Shown here: positions 16,727-25,955 of the stretch, piece after piece
Numbering within the stretch: the stretch's first letter is position 1
Layout of the letters: each line of letters opens with the position of its first letter
From: Epsilonproteobacteria bacterium UBA4036
Lineage (GTDB): Bacteria; Campylobacterota; Campylobacteria; Campylobacterales; Arcobacteraceae
Direction of reading: 5' to 3'
DNA length: 64,000 nucleotides
NCBI GenBank assembly: GCA_002382325.1
Contig: DGAG01000007.1
Coordinates: forward strand, 372,001-436,000
Program-made: the position numbers and the translations under genes
The notes under the pieces: model-generated
The model's input: the letters and a program-made list of their open reading frames with translations, nothing else
Told to the model about the DNA's origin: nothing
Database searches by the model: none

Positions 16727-17797
16727 TTATTTTTTGTTAATGTAGTTGGCAATCACATCGCCCATTTCTGTTGTGCTGACAACTTTTTTGGCATCAAATG
16801 CAGCGATATCTTTGGTTCGATACCCCTCTTTAAGGGCTTTTTTAATTGCTGCATCAATCATATTTGCAGCTTCTTCTTCTCCTAAAGAGTATCGAAGCAT
16901 CATCCCTGCACTTTCAATGGTGGCAATGGGATTGGCAATACCTTGTCCTGCAATATCAGGTGCTGAACCATGAATGGGTTCATAAATGGCCGTTTTTTCT
17001 CCTGTGCTTGCACTGGGTAATAATCCAATTGAACCCACTACCATTGAAGCCGTGTCGGATAAAATATCACCAAAAATATTTCCTGTTACGATAACATCAA
17101 ACTGTTTGGGGTTTCGTACCAATTGCATGGCAGCATTATCCACATACATATGGGTTAATTCAACTTCGGGATACTCTTTTGAAAGCTCAATCATTGTATC
17201 TCTCCACAATTGAGAAACCTCTAATACGTTGGCTTTATCAACAGAACAGACGCGTTTATCTCGTTTCATTGCCAGTTCAAATGCTGTTTTACCAATTCTT
17301 ATAATTTCAGGTTTGGTATATACCATGGTATTGAACGCTTTAAAACCGTCATTTTCTCTTGGTTGACCAAAATAAATTCCACCAATTAATTCTCTTACAA
17401 CCATAATATCAACACCCTCAATCACTTCAGGTTTAAGTGTTGAAGCATTAACCAATTCATCATAAATAATTGCGGGTCGTAAGTTGGCATAAACACCCAT
17501 GGCTTCTCTGAATTTCAATAATCCAGTTTCTGGTCTTAACTCTCTTGGCAATGTATCCCATTTTTCACCTCCAATGGCTCCAAACAAACACGCATCTGAT
17601 TTTAAAACACCGGTAACAGTCTCTTCAGGAAGAGGTTTTCCTGTTACATCAATGGCAATGCCACCCATTAAATATTCACTGTAATTGAGTGTAAATCCAC
17701 ACTCATAAGAGACTGCATCCAATACTTTTATCGCTTCATCGACGATTTCAGGACCAATTCCATCTCCTTTAATAATAGAGATATTATATGTTTTCAT
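16727..17797 (-). CDS. leuB: 3-isopropylmalate dehydrogenase
   Basis: Oxidative decarboxylation of 3-isopropylmalate to 2-oxoisocaproate in leucine synthesis, NAD+ and Mg2+ dependent. The 356-aa product contains GDGIGPEIV, the substrate-binding RPETGLLKFRE segment, and the signature NIFGDILSDTASMVVGSIGL followed by EPIHGSAPDIAG. It starts one base after the leuD stop, so the two are co-translated. Confidence 0.97.
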   Translation of the reverse strand: MKTYNISIIKGDGIGPEIVDEAIKVLDAVSYECGFTLNYSEYLMGGIAIDVTGKPLPEETVTGVLKSDACLFGAIGGEKWDTLPRELRPETGLLKFREAMGVYANLRPAIIYDELVNASTLKPEVIEGVDIMVVRELIGGIYFGQPRENDGFKAFNTMVYTKPEIIRIGKTAFELAMKRDKRVCSVDKANVLEVSQLWRDTMIELSKEYPEVELTHMYVDNAAMQLVRNPKQFDVIVTGNIFGDILSDTASMVVGSIGLLPSASTGEKTAIYEPIHGSAPDIAGQGIANPIATIESAGMMLRYSLGEEEAANMIDAAIKKALKEGYRTKDIAAFDAKKVVSTTEMGDVIANYINKK

Positions 17798-17798
17798 G

Positions 17799-18302
17799 TT
17801 AATTTCCTTTTGTCATTTCAGCTTTAGCATAATTTATCAATCCACCCGATGCAATTAATTCTTGCATAAAAGGAGGAATCGGGATAAATTTGTACGTTTT
17901 GTTTGTGGTTAAATTGGTGATTTCTCCTGCATCTAAATTGATTGAGATCTCTTCACCCTCTTTGATCTCTAAAGACTCTGGAAGTTCAAAAATTGGCAAT
18001 CCCATATTAAATGCATTTCTGTAAAAAATTCGAGCGAAAGAAGGCGCAACAACAGCCGCAACTCCAGCAGCTTTTAATGCGATTGGAGCGTGTTCTCTCG
18101 AACTTCCACAGCCAAAGTTTTCACCCGCAACAATAATATCCCCTCTGTTAAGTTTTTTTGGAAAATCAGGGTCAGCATCTTCCATAACATATTTGGCTAA
18201 ATGTTCTGGATCTGAACTGTTTAAATATCGAGCCGCAATGATAACATCTGTATCAATATTGGCTCCAAAATTCCAAACTTTACCTTTAATTGTATTCATC
18301 AT
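17799..18302 (-). CDS. leuD: 3-isopropylmalate dehydratase small subunit
   Basis: Partners LeuC in isomerising 2- to 3-isopropylmalate. The 167-aa product shows GANIDTDVIIAARYL and GENFGCGSSREHAPIAL, diagnostic of the small subunit. Two adjacent ATG codons exist (18302, 18299); AAAGGTG is better spaced for the second. It lies directly upstream of leuB. leuC is not beside it, and rpoD is divergent on the other side. Confidence 0.96.
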   Translation of the reverse strand: MMNTIKGKVWNFGANIDTDVIIAARYLNSSDPEHLAKYVMEDADPDFPKKLNRGDIIVAGENFGCGSSREHAPIALKAAGVAAVVAPSFARIFYRNAFNMGLPIFELPESLEIKEGEEISINLDAGEITNLTTNKTYKFIPIPPFMQELIASGGLINYAKAEMTKGN

Positions 18303-18446
18303 TCACCTTTTAAGTCGTTTGATTGTTTAGGGCACCTTTAACAAACAAAACCGTATTAAATTTATTTTAAAAAGCGTATTGTACCTTAAATTTAAAAAAT
18401 AATTTATTAAGCGAGAAAAATTAATCGCAGTTTTAGTATTTTTGGG

Positions 18447-18452
18447 TATAAT
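18447..18452 (+). promoter_or_regulatory. -10 box for rpoD
   Basis: TATAAT in the context GGGTATAATATACG, 36 bases before the rpoD ATG. Upstream is AT-rich without a clear -35, the usual form of sigma-70 promoters in Campylobacterota. Confidence 0.7.
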
Positions 18453-18488
18453 ATACGCCTTATAATCAAAGCGAGGAACTAATATCAA

Positions 18489-20363
18489 ATGGCAGTGAAA
18501 GATATAAATAAAGTGATTGAATCTATCATTAAAGAACACAAAGATTCAGTCTTAACCTACGAAAAGATAATTAAAATTTTTCCCAAAGCTCCCTCCGGTG
18601 CCAATGTAAAAAAATTGTTAGCTCTGATCCAACTTTTTAATGTAACACTCATCTCTTCTCAAGAACAAGCCAAACGAATGAATGCGGCAGAAGCAAAACG
18701 AAAAGAGGATTTAAGAAGCAAAAAAGAGGCTGAAGATAATGTTTACGACTTATTAAAAAATAAAGAACTCTTAGAGTGGAGTCGTTCAGATTCTCCCGTA
18801 CGAATGTACTTACGAGAAATGGGGCAAATTCCTCTTTTAACCAAAGAAGAAGAAGTTGAAATTTCTAAAAAAATCGAAACAGGCGAAGATGTTATTTTAG
18901 ATGCCATATGCTCTGTTCCGTATTTAATTGATTTTATTTTGGAATACAAAGAACCTTTGGTTAATCGTGAACGAAAAGTTAAAGAGTTGTTTAAAAACTT
19001 TGATGACGATGATGGTGACGATGATAACGACGATGACACAGATGATGACGATAACAGCGATGATGACGATTTAGATTCTCAAGAAGACGTTGAAAACAGT
19101 AAAAAACAAAAAAAACTGGATAAACGAGCTGAAGCGATTATTGAGGCATTTAAAAATTTAGAAAAAGCCAAAAAAGATTGGATGAAATTTATTGCCAAAG
19201 AAGAGGTCTTTGACAGTACGGATGAAGTAGAAGTAATGCAACATCAATTGGCAATTTCATTCAAGAAAAAACTTTTAAAAGAAGCTTTGATTGATTTAGG
19301 ACCTACGTCTAAATTAATTACCGAAATCGTAAAAGCTATGGAAACAGCCCTTAAATCGGACACAGGTTTTGATTCTGAATTAAAGCGTTTAGAATATAAA
19401 TTACCTCTGTTTAATGAAACATTACAAAAAAACCATGAAAAGCTTTTAAATAATATTATTAACTTATCTAAAGCGCAAATCACCGCAATGGTACCTGAAG
19501 CCACAATGGTTTCTACCTACATGGAGATTAAAAAACTGTTTCAAACAAAAGAGGCTTCAAAAGGGGGATTTGATTTAGAACCCGACCAATTAAAAGATAT
19601 TTTGGAGCAAATCAAACGAGGTAAAAAAATCACCGATGAAGCCAAAACACGAATGGCAAAATCAAATTTGCGACTCGTTGTATCCATTGCAAAACGATAT
19701 ACCAACCGAGGCTTACCTTTCTTGGATTTAATTCAAGAAGGAAACATTGGCTTAATGAAAGCCGTGGATAAATTTGAGTATAAAAAGGGGTATAAATTCT
19801 CAACTTATGCCACTTGGTGGATTCGACAAGCCATTTCACGAGCCATTGCTGACCAAGCACGTACGATTAGAATTCCAATTCATATGATTGAAACGATTAA
19901 CCGAATCAATAAAATCATAAGAAAAGGAATCCAAGAAAACGGCAAAGAACCCGATGTTGAAGAAATCGCAAAAGAAGTGGGCTTGCCTGTTGATAAAGTC
20001 AAACAAGTTATCAAAATCACGAAAGAGCCTGTTTCATTAGAAGCCCCTATTGGAAGCGATGATGACGGTAAATTTGGAGACTTTGTTCCTGATGAAAAAG
20101 CACCAACTCCTGTTGATAATATCATGAAAGAGGATTTACAAAATCAAATTGATCAAATCTTAGGGCAACTCAATGAGCGAGAACAAGCCGTTGTAAGAAT
20201 GAGATTTGGACTTATGGACGATGAAAGTGATAGAACACTTGAAGAGATTGGAAAAGAACTTGCTGTTACAAGAGAGAGAGTTCGACAAATAGAATCCAGT
20301 GCCATTAAAAAACTCAAACACCCAAAAGTAGGGAAAAATTTAAAAAATTATGTTGAAAGTTAA
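18489..20363 (+). CDS. rpoD: RNA polymerase primary sigma factor RpoD
   Basis: Housekeeping sigma-70. The 624-aa product has an N-terminal 1.1-like part, region 1.2 (SDSPVRMYLREMGQIPLLTKE, about residues 100-120), a long non-conserved region, then region 2 (NLRLVVSIAKRYTNRGLPFL and FSTYATWWIRQAISRAIADQ), region 3, and region 4.2 (ERVRQIESSAIKKLKHP). Between 1.2 and 2 lies an acidic tract: 19 Asp among residues 172-196, encoded by GAY-rich DNA near 19002-19076. It is divergent from leuD and continues nine bases later into the gene at 20373. Confidence 0.97.
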   Translation: MAVKDINKVIESIIKEHKDSVLTYEKIIKIFPKAPSGANVKKLLALIQLFNVTLISSQEQAKRMNAAEAKRKEDLRSKKEAEDNVYDLLKNKELLEWSRSDSPVRMYLREMGQIPLLTKEEEVEISKKIETGEDVILDAICSVPYLIDFILEYKEPLVNRERKVKELFKNFDDDDGDDDNDDDTDDDDNSDDDDLDSQEDVENSKKQKKLDKRAEAIIEAFKNLEKAKKDWMKFIAKEEVFDSTDEVEVMQHQLAISFKKKLLKEALIDLGPTSKLITEIVKAMETALKSDTGFDSELKRLEYKLPLFNETLQKNHEKLLNNIINLSKAQITAMVPEATMVSTYMEIKKLFQTKEASKGGFDLEPDQLKDILEQIKRGKKITDEAKTRMAKSNLRLVVSIAKRYTNRGLPFLDLIQEGNIGLMKAVDKFEYKKGYKFSTYATWWIRQAISRAIADQARTIRIPIHMIETINRINKIIRKGIQENGKEPDVEEIAKEVGLPVDKVKQVIKITKEPVSLEAPIGSDDDGKFGDFVPDEKAPTPVDNIMKEDLQNQIDQILGQLNEREQAVVRMRFGLMDDESDRTLEEIGKELAVTRERVRQIESSAIKKLKHPKVGKNLKNYVES

Positions 20364-20372
20364 TACCGTTTT

Positions 20373-21056
20373 ATGAATTTTTATGAAAATTGGGTGGAGT
20401 TAGATTTAAATCCCATTATGACCTTTTCCAACAGCGGAAAACTGCTTTATTCAAATGCAGAAGCACAGTTTTTGCTCAATCGTGTCAGTTCGAAAGAGCT
20501 GTACGATATTGCCATTAAATATGCGCCTGCGACCTATGGGTTTGCAACATCGTATATTAATTTACCCATAAAAAACTATGTCTTTTATGCCATTACCGTG
20601 GGCTATGAAACCGAAGAAGAGTTATTTGTCAAATTTTATAAATCCACCATGGTGAAAAAAGAGAACAAACTCTCCACAAAAAATGGGGAGTTTGCCAATA
20701 TCTTTACCTTGGTGGACTTAAATATCAGTACGTTAAAAACCAAACGGGAAATTAATTTTATCAAAAATTATGATCCCTCTATTCCTGAGTTTAAAATGAT
20801 TGTTCCTGAGTTATTGAAAATTATCGGAAAAGTCTATGAAGCGTTTGCTCAATGTACAACGATTAGTACCTCAATTAAATTAAAAATTGGTGAATACATT
20901 CGAATTGAGGAACAAAAATACTCTTTAATCAGTATTGACATTGTCAGCGATGGCTATTTAAATGTCAATGAAAATTTAGAAACCAACTCCAACTCTTATA
21001 TTTTAACCATAGAAGAACAAAAAGTAACTATTGATCTGCCTTTGATTTTGAACTGA
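20373..21056 (+). CDS. Hypothetical protein co-transcribed with rpoD
   Basis: 227 aa, family not recognised. The N-terminus (LNPIMTFSNSGKLLYSNAEAQFLL) reads like a PAS fold, as in sensory kinases, but no phospho-acceptor His or ATPase region follows. No membrane segment. It starts nine bases after rpoD, so it is probably in the same transcript. Its 3' end overlaps the convergent gene ending at 21028 by 29 bases. It may be a sensory or scaffold protein; function unknown. Confidence 0.75.
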   Translation: MNFYENWVELDLNPIMTFSNSGKLLYSNAEAQFLLNRVSSKELYDIAIKYAPATYGFATSYINLPIKNYVFYAITVGYETEEELFVKFYKSTMVKKENKLSTKNGEFANIFTLVDLNISTLKTKREINFIKNYDPSIPEFKMIVPELLKIIGKVYEAFAQCTTISTSIKLKIGEYIRIEEQKYSLISIDIVSDGYLNVNENLETNSNSYILTIEEQKVTIDLPLILN

Positions 21057-21573
21057 TGTTAATCATCAAGGTAGCCATAGTTACAATAAACAGCCCAATT
21101 AAATACGAAAAAACATGCAACAAACCATTGTTGTTAAGGGCAAAAAATCCAAAAATCAAAAGAGCATAGCCAGCAAGACGATATAAAGAAGCAAAACCTG
21201 TTGCCGAAAAAATGGTATTTTTAAAGCTGTTTTGTTTAACTTTCTTTTTCTCCTCTTGAATGATGGTTTTAATTTCGCTGGCACTAAACTCTTGTTGTTC
21301 GTTGATTTCTCCGTACAAATCATAAGGGTCATCAATCTCATCAATCTTATCTCGAGGTTCAAAAGAAGAGGTATCACTGGGGTTTATGTTCTCAACTCTT
21401 TTTTGGATATTGCGTTGATATCCTAAAAAAGAGCCAATGGTAATTGCCATTGCTGAGATAAACGCCACTTGTGTATTTAAAAGCCAAAGATAGTTATCCA
21501 AAGCGATACAAACAACAATGACCACCAAATCTAAAAAGATATAAAACTTGGCAAAATTTTTAATTATCGTCAT
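21028..21573 (-). CDS. Hypothetical membrane protein downstream of atpZ
   Basis: I place the start at ATG 21573, giving 181 aa that overlaps the end of the atpZ-like gene by 14 bases; the longer frame to 21672 would run through that gene. Two N-terminal hydrophobic segments (about residues 7-28 and 35-51), a charged middle rich in acidic residues, then two C-terminal hydrophobic segments. Position after atpZ suggests translational coupling. Family not recognised. Confidence 0.75.
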   Translation of the reverse strand: MTIIKNFAKFYIFLDLVVIVVCIALDNYLWLLNTQVAFISAMAITIGSFLGYQRNIQKRVENINPSDTSSFEPRDKIDEIDDPYDLYGEINEQQEFSASEIKTIIQEEKKKVKQNSFKNTIFSATGFASLYRLAGYALLIFGFFALNNNGLLHVFSYLIGLFIVTMATLMINISSKSKADQ

Positions 21574-21868
21574 CGTTTGATTGATCACCGTATTTAGCAC
21601 GATGGGCATATCGAGGGTCGTTTTCCATTCCTTCATACTCTTTTTGTGCCCGTTTATAGGCTTTATACACATTATTAAATGCCGCTAAAATCCCCAAAAG
21701 TACACCAATCCACAACGTCCACGTTTTCCCCGTCCAATCTTTGAGTAAAAGACCAATTCCTACTCCAAGAGCAACGGCAACAACCATAGAAATCCCCAAT
21801 GATAATGAGTCCAATGCTCTTAATTTTCCTTGATGTTTAGGCTCGTTTGTATTTAATTCGTTACTCAT
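21560..21868 (-). CDS. atpZ: AtpZ/AtpI-family protein
   Basis: 102 aa with two membrane helices (LGISMVVAVALGVGIGLLL and WTLWIGVLLGILAAFNNVY). AtpZ/AtpI family members assist assembly of the ATP synthase c-ring or act as small cation channels. No atp operon is nearby, as is common for atpZ in Campylobacterota. Starts four bases inside the hemL stop. The acidic tail SNDDDN is unusual but harmless. Confidence 0.8.
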   Translation of the reverse strand: MSNELNTNEPKHQGKLRALDSLSLGISMVVAVALGVGIGLLLKDWTGKTWTLWIGVLLGILAAFNNVYKAYKRAQKEYEGMENDPRYAHRAKYGDQSNDDDN

Positions 21869-23145
21869 AGCTGTTTCATCACCTCATTGGCTGCATCAAT
21901 ACACGCATCAATCTCTTCATTGGTAATCGTGGTACACATAAATCCCACTTCATACTGACTGCACGCAAAATAGAAACCTCGTTTTAACATCTCTTGATGG
22001 AATTTTGCAAATCGTTCAAAATTGCAAAGCCCTACTTCTTTAAAATTTGTTGGCATGGTTTCACAAAAGAAAAATCCAAACATACTTCCTCTGGTATCTG
22101 CTTGAAGGGCAATATTATTTTTAGAAGCAACCTCTTTAAAGCCATTCATCAATCTTTTTGATTTGGCTTCCAGTTCAGCGTAAATGCCATTGTTAGCTTT
22201 TAATTTTTGTAAGCTTACCAGTCCGGCTGCCATGGCAACAGGGTTCCCACTTAATGTTCCTGCTTGATAAACCGTACCTTCTGGACTTAAGTGTGCCATA
22301 ATTTTTTTACTGGCTCCAAATGCACCTACAGGCATTCCAGCACCGATAACTTTACCAAAAGTGACAATATCTGCACTTTGTGAAACTACACCGTGTGCCC
22401 CTTTTAATGAAGCTCTAAACCCTGACATTACTTCATCAAAAATCAATAACGCTCCATGGGCATCGCATAATTCTCTGCACGTTTGTAAAAAAGCATCACT
22501 CGCAGGAACTAATCCCATATTTCCCGCAATGGGTTCAATAATAATACACGCAATATCGTTTGAATCAGCAAAACACTGTTTCAAATTTTCAATATTGTTG
22601 TATTCACAAAGTAGTGTGTGTTTGGTTAAATCAGCCGGTACTCCTGGGCTACTTGGTGTTCCAAATGTTGCCAATCCTGAACCTGCTTGAACAAGCAATG
22701 AATCTGAATGTCCATGATAACACCCTTCAAATTTAATAATATCATTTTTACTGGTAACTCCACGGGCTAATCGAATGGCACTCATAACCGCTTCGGTTCC
22801 ACTGCTGACAAATCGGATTTTATCAATATTATCAAACATCTCAACAATTTCTTCTGCCAGTTGAGTTTCAAGAAGTGTTGGCGCACCAAAACTCAAACCC
22901 AATTTAGCAGTTTTAATGACCGCTTCTTCAATATCCTTATCGCAATGTCCAAAAATCAAAGGACCCCAACTTTGTACAAAATCCAAATATCTGTTTCCAT
23001 CAATATCGTGTAAATAAGAGCCTTCACCTTTTTGAATAAATAACGGTGTTCCTCCTACGCTTTTAAATGCTCTAACAGGAGAATCCACTCCACCTGGTAT
23101 TACTTCTAATGCTTGACGGTAAGCTTCTTGTGATTTTTCATACAT
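21865..23145 (-). CDS. hemL: Glutamate-1-semialdehyde 2,1-aminomutase
   Basis: PLP enzyme forming 5-aminolevulinate from glutamate-1-semialdehyde, the C5 route to haem. The 426-aa product has GGVDSPVRAFK at the N-terminus, SSGTEAVMSAIRLAR, the FDEVMSGFR strand and the PLP lysine in TFGKVIGAGMPVGAFG. Normal length. Divergent from the tonB-like gene across 51 bases, where TATAAT reads towards hemL. Confidence 0.97.
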   Translation of the reverse strand: MYEKSQEAYRQALEVIPGGVDSPVRAFKSVGGTPLFIQKGEGSYLHDIDGNRYLDFVQSWGPLIFGHCDKDIEEAVIKTAKLGLSFGAPTLLETQLAEEIVEMFDNIDKIRFVSSGTEAVMSAIRLARGVTSKNDIIKFEGCYHGHSDSLLVQAGSGLATFGTPSSPGVPADLTKHTLLCEYNNIENLKQCFADSNDIACIIIEPIAGNMGLVPASDAFLQTCRELCDAHGALLIFDEVMSGFRASLKGAHGVVSQSADIVTFGKVIGAGMPVGAFGASKKIMAHLSPEGTVYQAGTLSGNPVAMAAGLVSLQKLKANNGIYAELEAKSKRLMNGFKEVASKNNIALQADTRGSMFGFFFCETMPTNFKEVGLCNFERFAKFHQEMLKRGFYFACSQYEVGFMCTTITNEEIDACIDAANEVMKQL

Positions 23146-23196
23146 ATAACAGTCCTAAATATTAAATTAAAAGCAATATTATACTACAATCCACCC

Positions 23197-23976
23197 ATGA
23201 AAAAGCTCACAATTGCATTAATTTTATCAATATTTATTCATATCCTTTTTTTACTCAATTATAATGTACCCAAAGAGGAAAACAGTGCGCAAAATCAAAA
23301 CAAAGAAAAAAATATTGCTTCAAATATCCGTATGGTTAAACTCAAAGCAGCTCCAGCTGTTGAACAAAAAGAAGTTCTAGCTTCTCCAAAAGTTGAAGAA
23401 CCTTTTAAAAAAGTGGAAAAGATAAAACCCCAACCCAAAAGAGAAGTGGTAAAGAAGGCTAAAAAAACAGTTACTAAGCCAACAACGTCCCAACAAGTAC
23501 AACCCACTTTTACACACCCTTTGCCCAAAGAAAAACCTAAAACACCCTTAGAAAAAGAGCAAGAAAAACTAAAAAAAGAGACATTGAGTGATTTCTTAGC
23601 CACACCTGAGCTTGACAGAAATATGTTAGACACTATTACACAAAGTTATTTGGAGTTATATGGAGAGGAGTATAACTCTTTTAATAAAGTTCAAAAAGTT
23701 TTTTTACAAAAAAATTTACGCGACATTGGAAGAATTACCCAAAAGTATTTACGCTATCCCTCTTTAGCAGCCAGACTTCGACAAGATGGCACAAATATTG
23801 TGGAATTTATGCTTTATCCCAATGGGGATATCTCCGATTTACGACTCACAAGCAGTTCTCATTCAACTTCTTTGGATGAGAACACTCTTGAAACCATACG
23901 AATCGCTTATAAAGATTACCCCCGACCCAAAGAGCCCACAAAAATTAAAATTTATGTGAACTACTTTTTGTACTGA
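23197..23976 (+). CDS. TonB-like energy transducer
   Basis: 259 aa. One N-terminal membrane anchor (about residues 5-22), a Pro/Lys-rich periplasmic spacer (residues 45-130) and a C-terminal TonB-like fold (LRQDGTNIVEFMLYPNGDIS, then IKIYVNYFLY). It would couple the proton-motive force to outer-membrane receptors. No exbBD genes or receptors are adjacent, so a TolA/TonB-like role in envelope transport is open. Its stop abuts the convergent agmatinase-family gene. Confidence 0.82.
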   Translation: MKKLTIALILSIFIHILFLLNYNVPKEENSAQNQNKEKNIASNIRMVKLKAAPAVEQKEVLASPKVEEPFKKVEKIKPQPKREVVKKAKKTVTKPTTSQQVQPTFTHPLPKEKPKTPLEKEQEKLKKETLSDFLATPELDRNMLDTITQSYLELYGEEYNSFNKVQKVFLQKNLRDIGRITQKYLRYPSLAARLRQDGTNIVEFMLYPNGDISDLRLTSSSHSTSLDENTLETIRIAYKDYPRPKEPTKIKIYVNYFLY

Positions 23977-24828
23977 TTATTTTACGGTAGCTAAAACCAA
24001 TTCACGAAGAGTTTTACACGCAACGGCTGTTGAAACACCACTGGCATCATATTTGGGTGATAACTCAACCACATCCATACCAACAACACCATTTAATGAA
24101 CTTAAGGTTTTAATAATGGTAAGCATATCTTGAAAATCAATCCCACCTGGCTCAGGCGTTCCTGTTCCTGGAAAAACAGAAGGGTCAAAGACATCTAAAT
24201 CAATGGTGATGTACACCGGCTTATCTTGAAGTCGCTTAACGCAACTGGCCAAAGTATTATAAGTAAATTTTTCTAAATGAACATTGGTTTTTGCCCATTC
24301 AAACTCCTCTTTGAGTCCTGAACGAATACAAAATTGATTGACATTGCCTTTAGGAAGAAGTTCACTGATTCTTCGTATAACAGTAGCATGTGAAAAGGCT
24401 TCATCCAGTAACTCTTGACGTAAATCCGTATGAGCATCAAAATGAATAACATGTAAATCGGGATATTTTTTGACCAACGATTTCACAGGAGCATATGAAA
24501 CCAAATGCTCTCCGCCTATCATAATGGGGATTTTATTGGCATCAACAATCTCATCCACGGTCTTTTCAATCATCTGTAACACTTGCATTTTATCACCATA
24601 GGGCAATTCTAAATTACCATAATCAAATAAAGGCATATCGTCTAAATCTTTATCCAAATAAGGGCTGTAGCTCTCTATTGCCCAAGAGTCTTCTCTCATT
24701 GCAGCAGGAGCAAATCTTGTGCCCGGTTTAAACGAAGTTGTACCATCAAATGGTGCGCCAAACAAAACCGCTTTGGAAGATTCAAAATCGTCTGTAAATC
24801 CAATAAATGTTGTGCTTTGTGGTTTCAA
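23977..24828 (-). CDS. speB: Agmatinase / ureohydrolase family protein
   Basis: 283 aa from TTG 24828, which follows AAAGGA and lies just after the rodA stop; the longer frame to 24978 would run inside rodA. The binuclear Mn2+ motifs are complete: GGEHLVS, DAHTD, TIDLDVFDPS and a following GTGTPEPGG loop. Agmatinases hydrolyse agmatine to putrescine and urea, though related enzymes act on formiminoglutamate or guanidinobutyrate. The DAHTD and GTGTPEPGG forms fit SpeB best. Probably co-transcribed with rodA. Confidence 0.87.
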   Translation of the reverse strand: MKPQSTTFIGFTDDFESSKAVLFGAPFDGTTSFKPGTRFAPAAMREDSWAIESYSPYLDKDLDDMPLFDYGNLELPYGDKMQVLQMIEKTVDEIVDANKIPIMIGGEHLVSYAPVKSLVKKYPDLHVIHFDAHTDLRQELLDEAFSHATVIRRISELLPKGNVNQFCIRSGLKEEFEWAKTNVHLEKFTYNTLASCVKRLQDKPVYITIDLDVFDPSVFPGTGTPEPGGIDFQDMLTIIKTLSSLNGVVGMDVVELSPKYDASGVSTAVACKTLRELVLATVK

Positions 24829-24829
24829 A

Positions 24830-25936
24830 TTATAATTTCCTTTCGTAATTGTATAAATCTTTGTATCTAAATGCCAAAAGATTTTCCAGTATGGCAAAAA
24901 AGACAATAAACGTAATAAAGGAACTTCCTCCATACGAAAAAATAGGCAAAGGCAAGCCCACAACAGGGGCAAAGCCAATCACCATTAAAATATTTATGCT
25001 CATATTAAAAAATATGAGCAATGCCACGCCCGAAGCAAAGGCTCGAACCAAATAATCATCTTTGATGCTGTAATTATGTGAAAGTAAATGCGTAATCAAC
25101 AATAAGTACAAAAAAATCAACCCCACTGCTCCAATAAATCCATATCGTTCAACAAAATAAGCAAAAATAAAATCACTTGTGGCAATGGGCAAAAACTTAA
25201 GCTGGGTTTGAGTTGCATCTTCTTGGTCTTTGCCAAACAATCCTCCTGAACCAATGGCAATAATGGATTGTTGGACATGATAACTGGGCTCATCGGAGAT
25301 AAAATCAGTGATACGTTTTTTTTGATAATCTTTTATCATATACGTATACATCAAAGGAGAAGCCAACGCAACAGCAATGGCGATTCCTGCCCATATTTTC
25401 CATCTGACTCCAATAACAAATAACACACCATACCCTACAAACAACAACACCATTGCTGTTCCTAAGTCAGGCTCTTTGGCAATTAAAATAAACGGCAATA
25501 AAATGTAAAAAGAGAAGTGTAAAAACTCTTTAATGCCATAGCCCTCTTTTTTGGGAGGATTAATATAAATTAAATATCCTAACATCAATAAAAAGATGGG
25601 TTTTATCAATTCAGAAGGTTGAATGGTGGCATTCGTAAATGGAATCGCCAACCAACGTGTTGCTCCCAGTTTTGTCACTCCAAAAAACTCAACGGCTAAA
25701 AGCAAAAGTATCCCTACCCAATACAAAAAAGGAATCACTCGCAAATTATTTCGTATGGGCAAAAAAAAGACCAATATAAAACATATCGCTGCCACTGAAA
25801 AGTATATTAACTGTTTTTGTGCTAAGATTTCATTTGTTTCATTAATCAAATGATGTGACAAAAATATCAGTGGTAATACCAAAAAAACTAAAATATGATC
25901 AAAATGTGAAATAATTCTTTTATCAAATAATCGCAT
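24830..25936 (-). CDS. rodA: Rod-shape peptidoglycan polymerase RodA
   Basis: SEDS-family glycosyltransferase acting with PBP2 in cell elongation. The 368-aa product has about ten membrane helices and the SEDS signatures KLGATRWLAIP, TIQPSELIK, AKEPDLGTA and LPLPIFSYGGSS. It is divergent from rluA over 19 bases and lies next to the cell-division genes ftsEX and envC on the other strand, a grouping also seen in related genomes. Confidence 0.95.
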   Translation of the reverse strand: MRLFDKRIISHFDHILVFLVLPLIFLSHHLINETNEILAQKQLIYFSVAAICFILVFFLPIRNNLRVIPFLYWVGILLLLAVEFFGVTKLGATRWLAIPFTNATIQPSELIKPIFLLMLGYLIYINPPKKEGYGIKEFLHFSFYILLPFILIAKEPDLGTAMVLLFVGYGVLFVIGVRWKIWAGIAIAVALASPLMYTYMIKDYQKKRITDFISDEPSYHVQQSIIAIGSGGLFGKDQEDATQTQLKFLPIATSDFIFAYFVERYGFIGAVGLIFLYLLLITHLLSHNYSIKDDYLVRAFASGVALLIFFNMSINILMVIGFAPVVGLPLPIFSYGGSSFITFIVFFAILENLLAFRYKDLYNYERKL

Positions 25937-25955
25937 AGTGAAAGAGTAGCAAAAT

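Noticed and set aside
19002..19088. Phase-variable simple repeat in rpoD
   Set aside because: The repeat is imperfect and in-frame (GAY codons), and loss of an essential sigma factor could not be tolerated; only length polymorphism is plausible.
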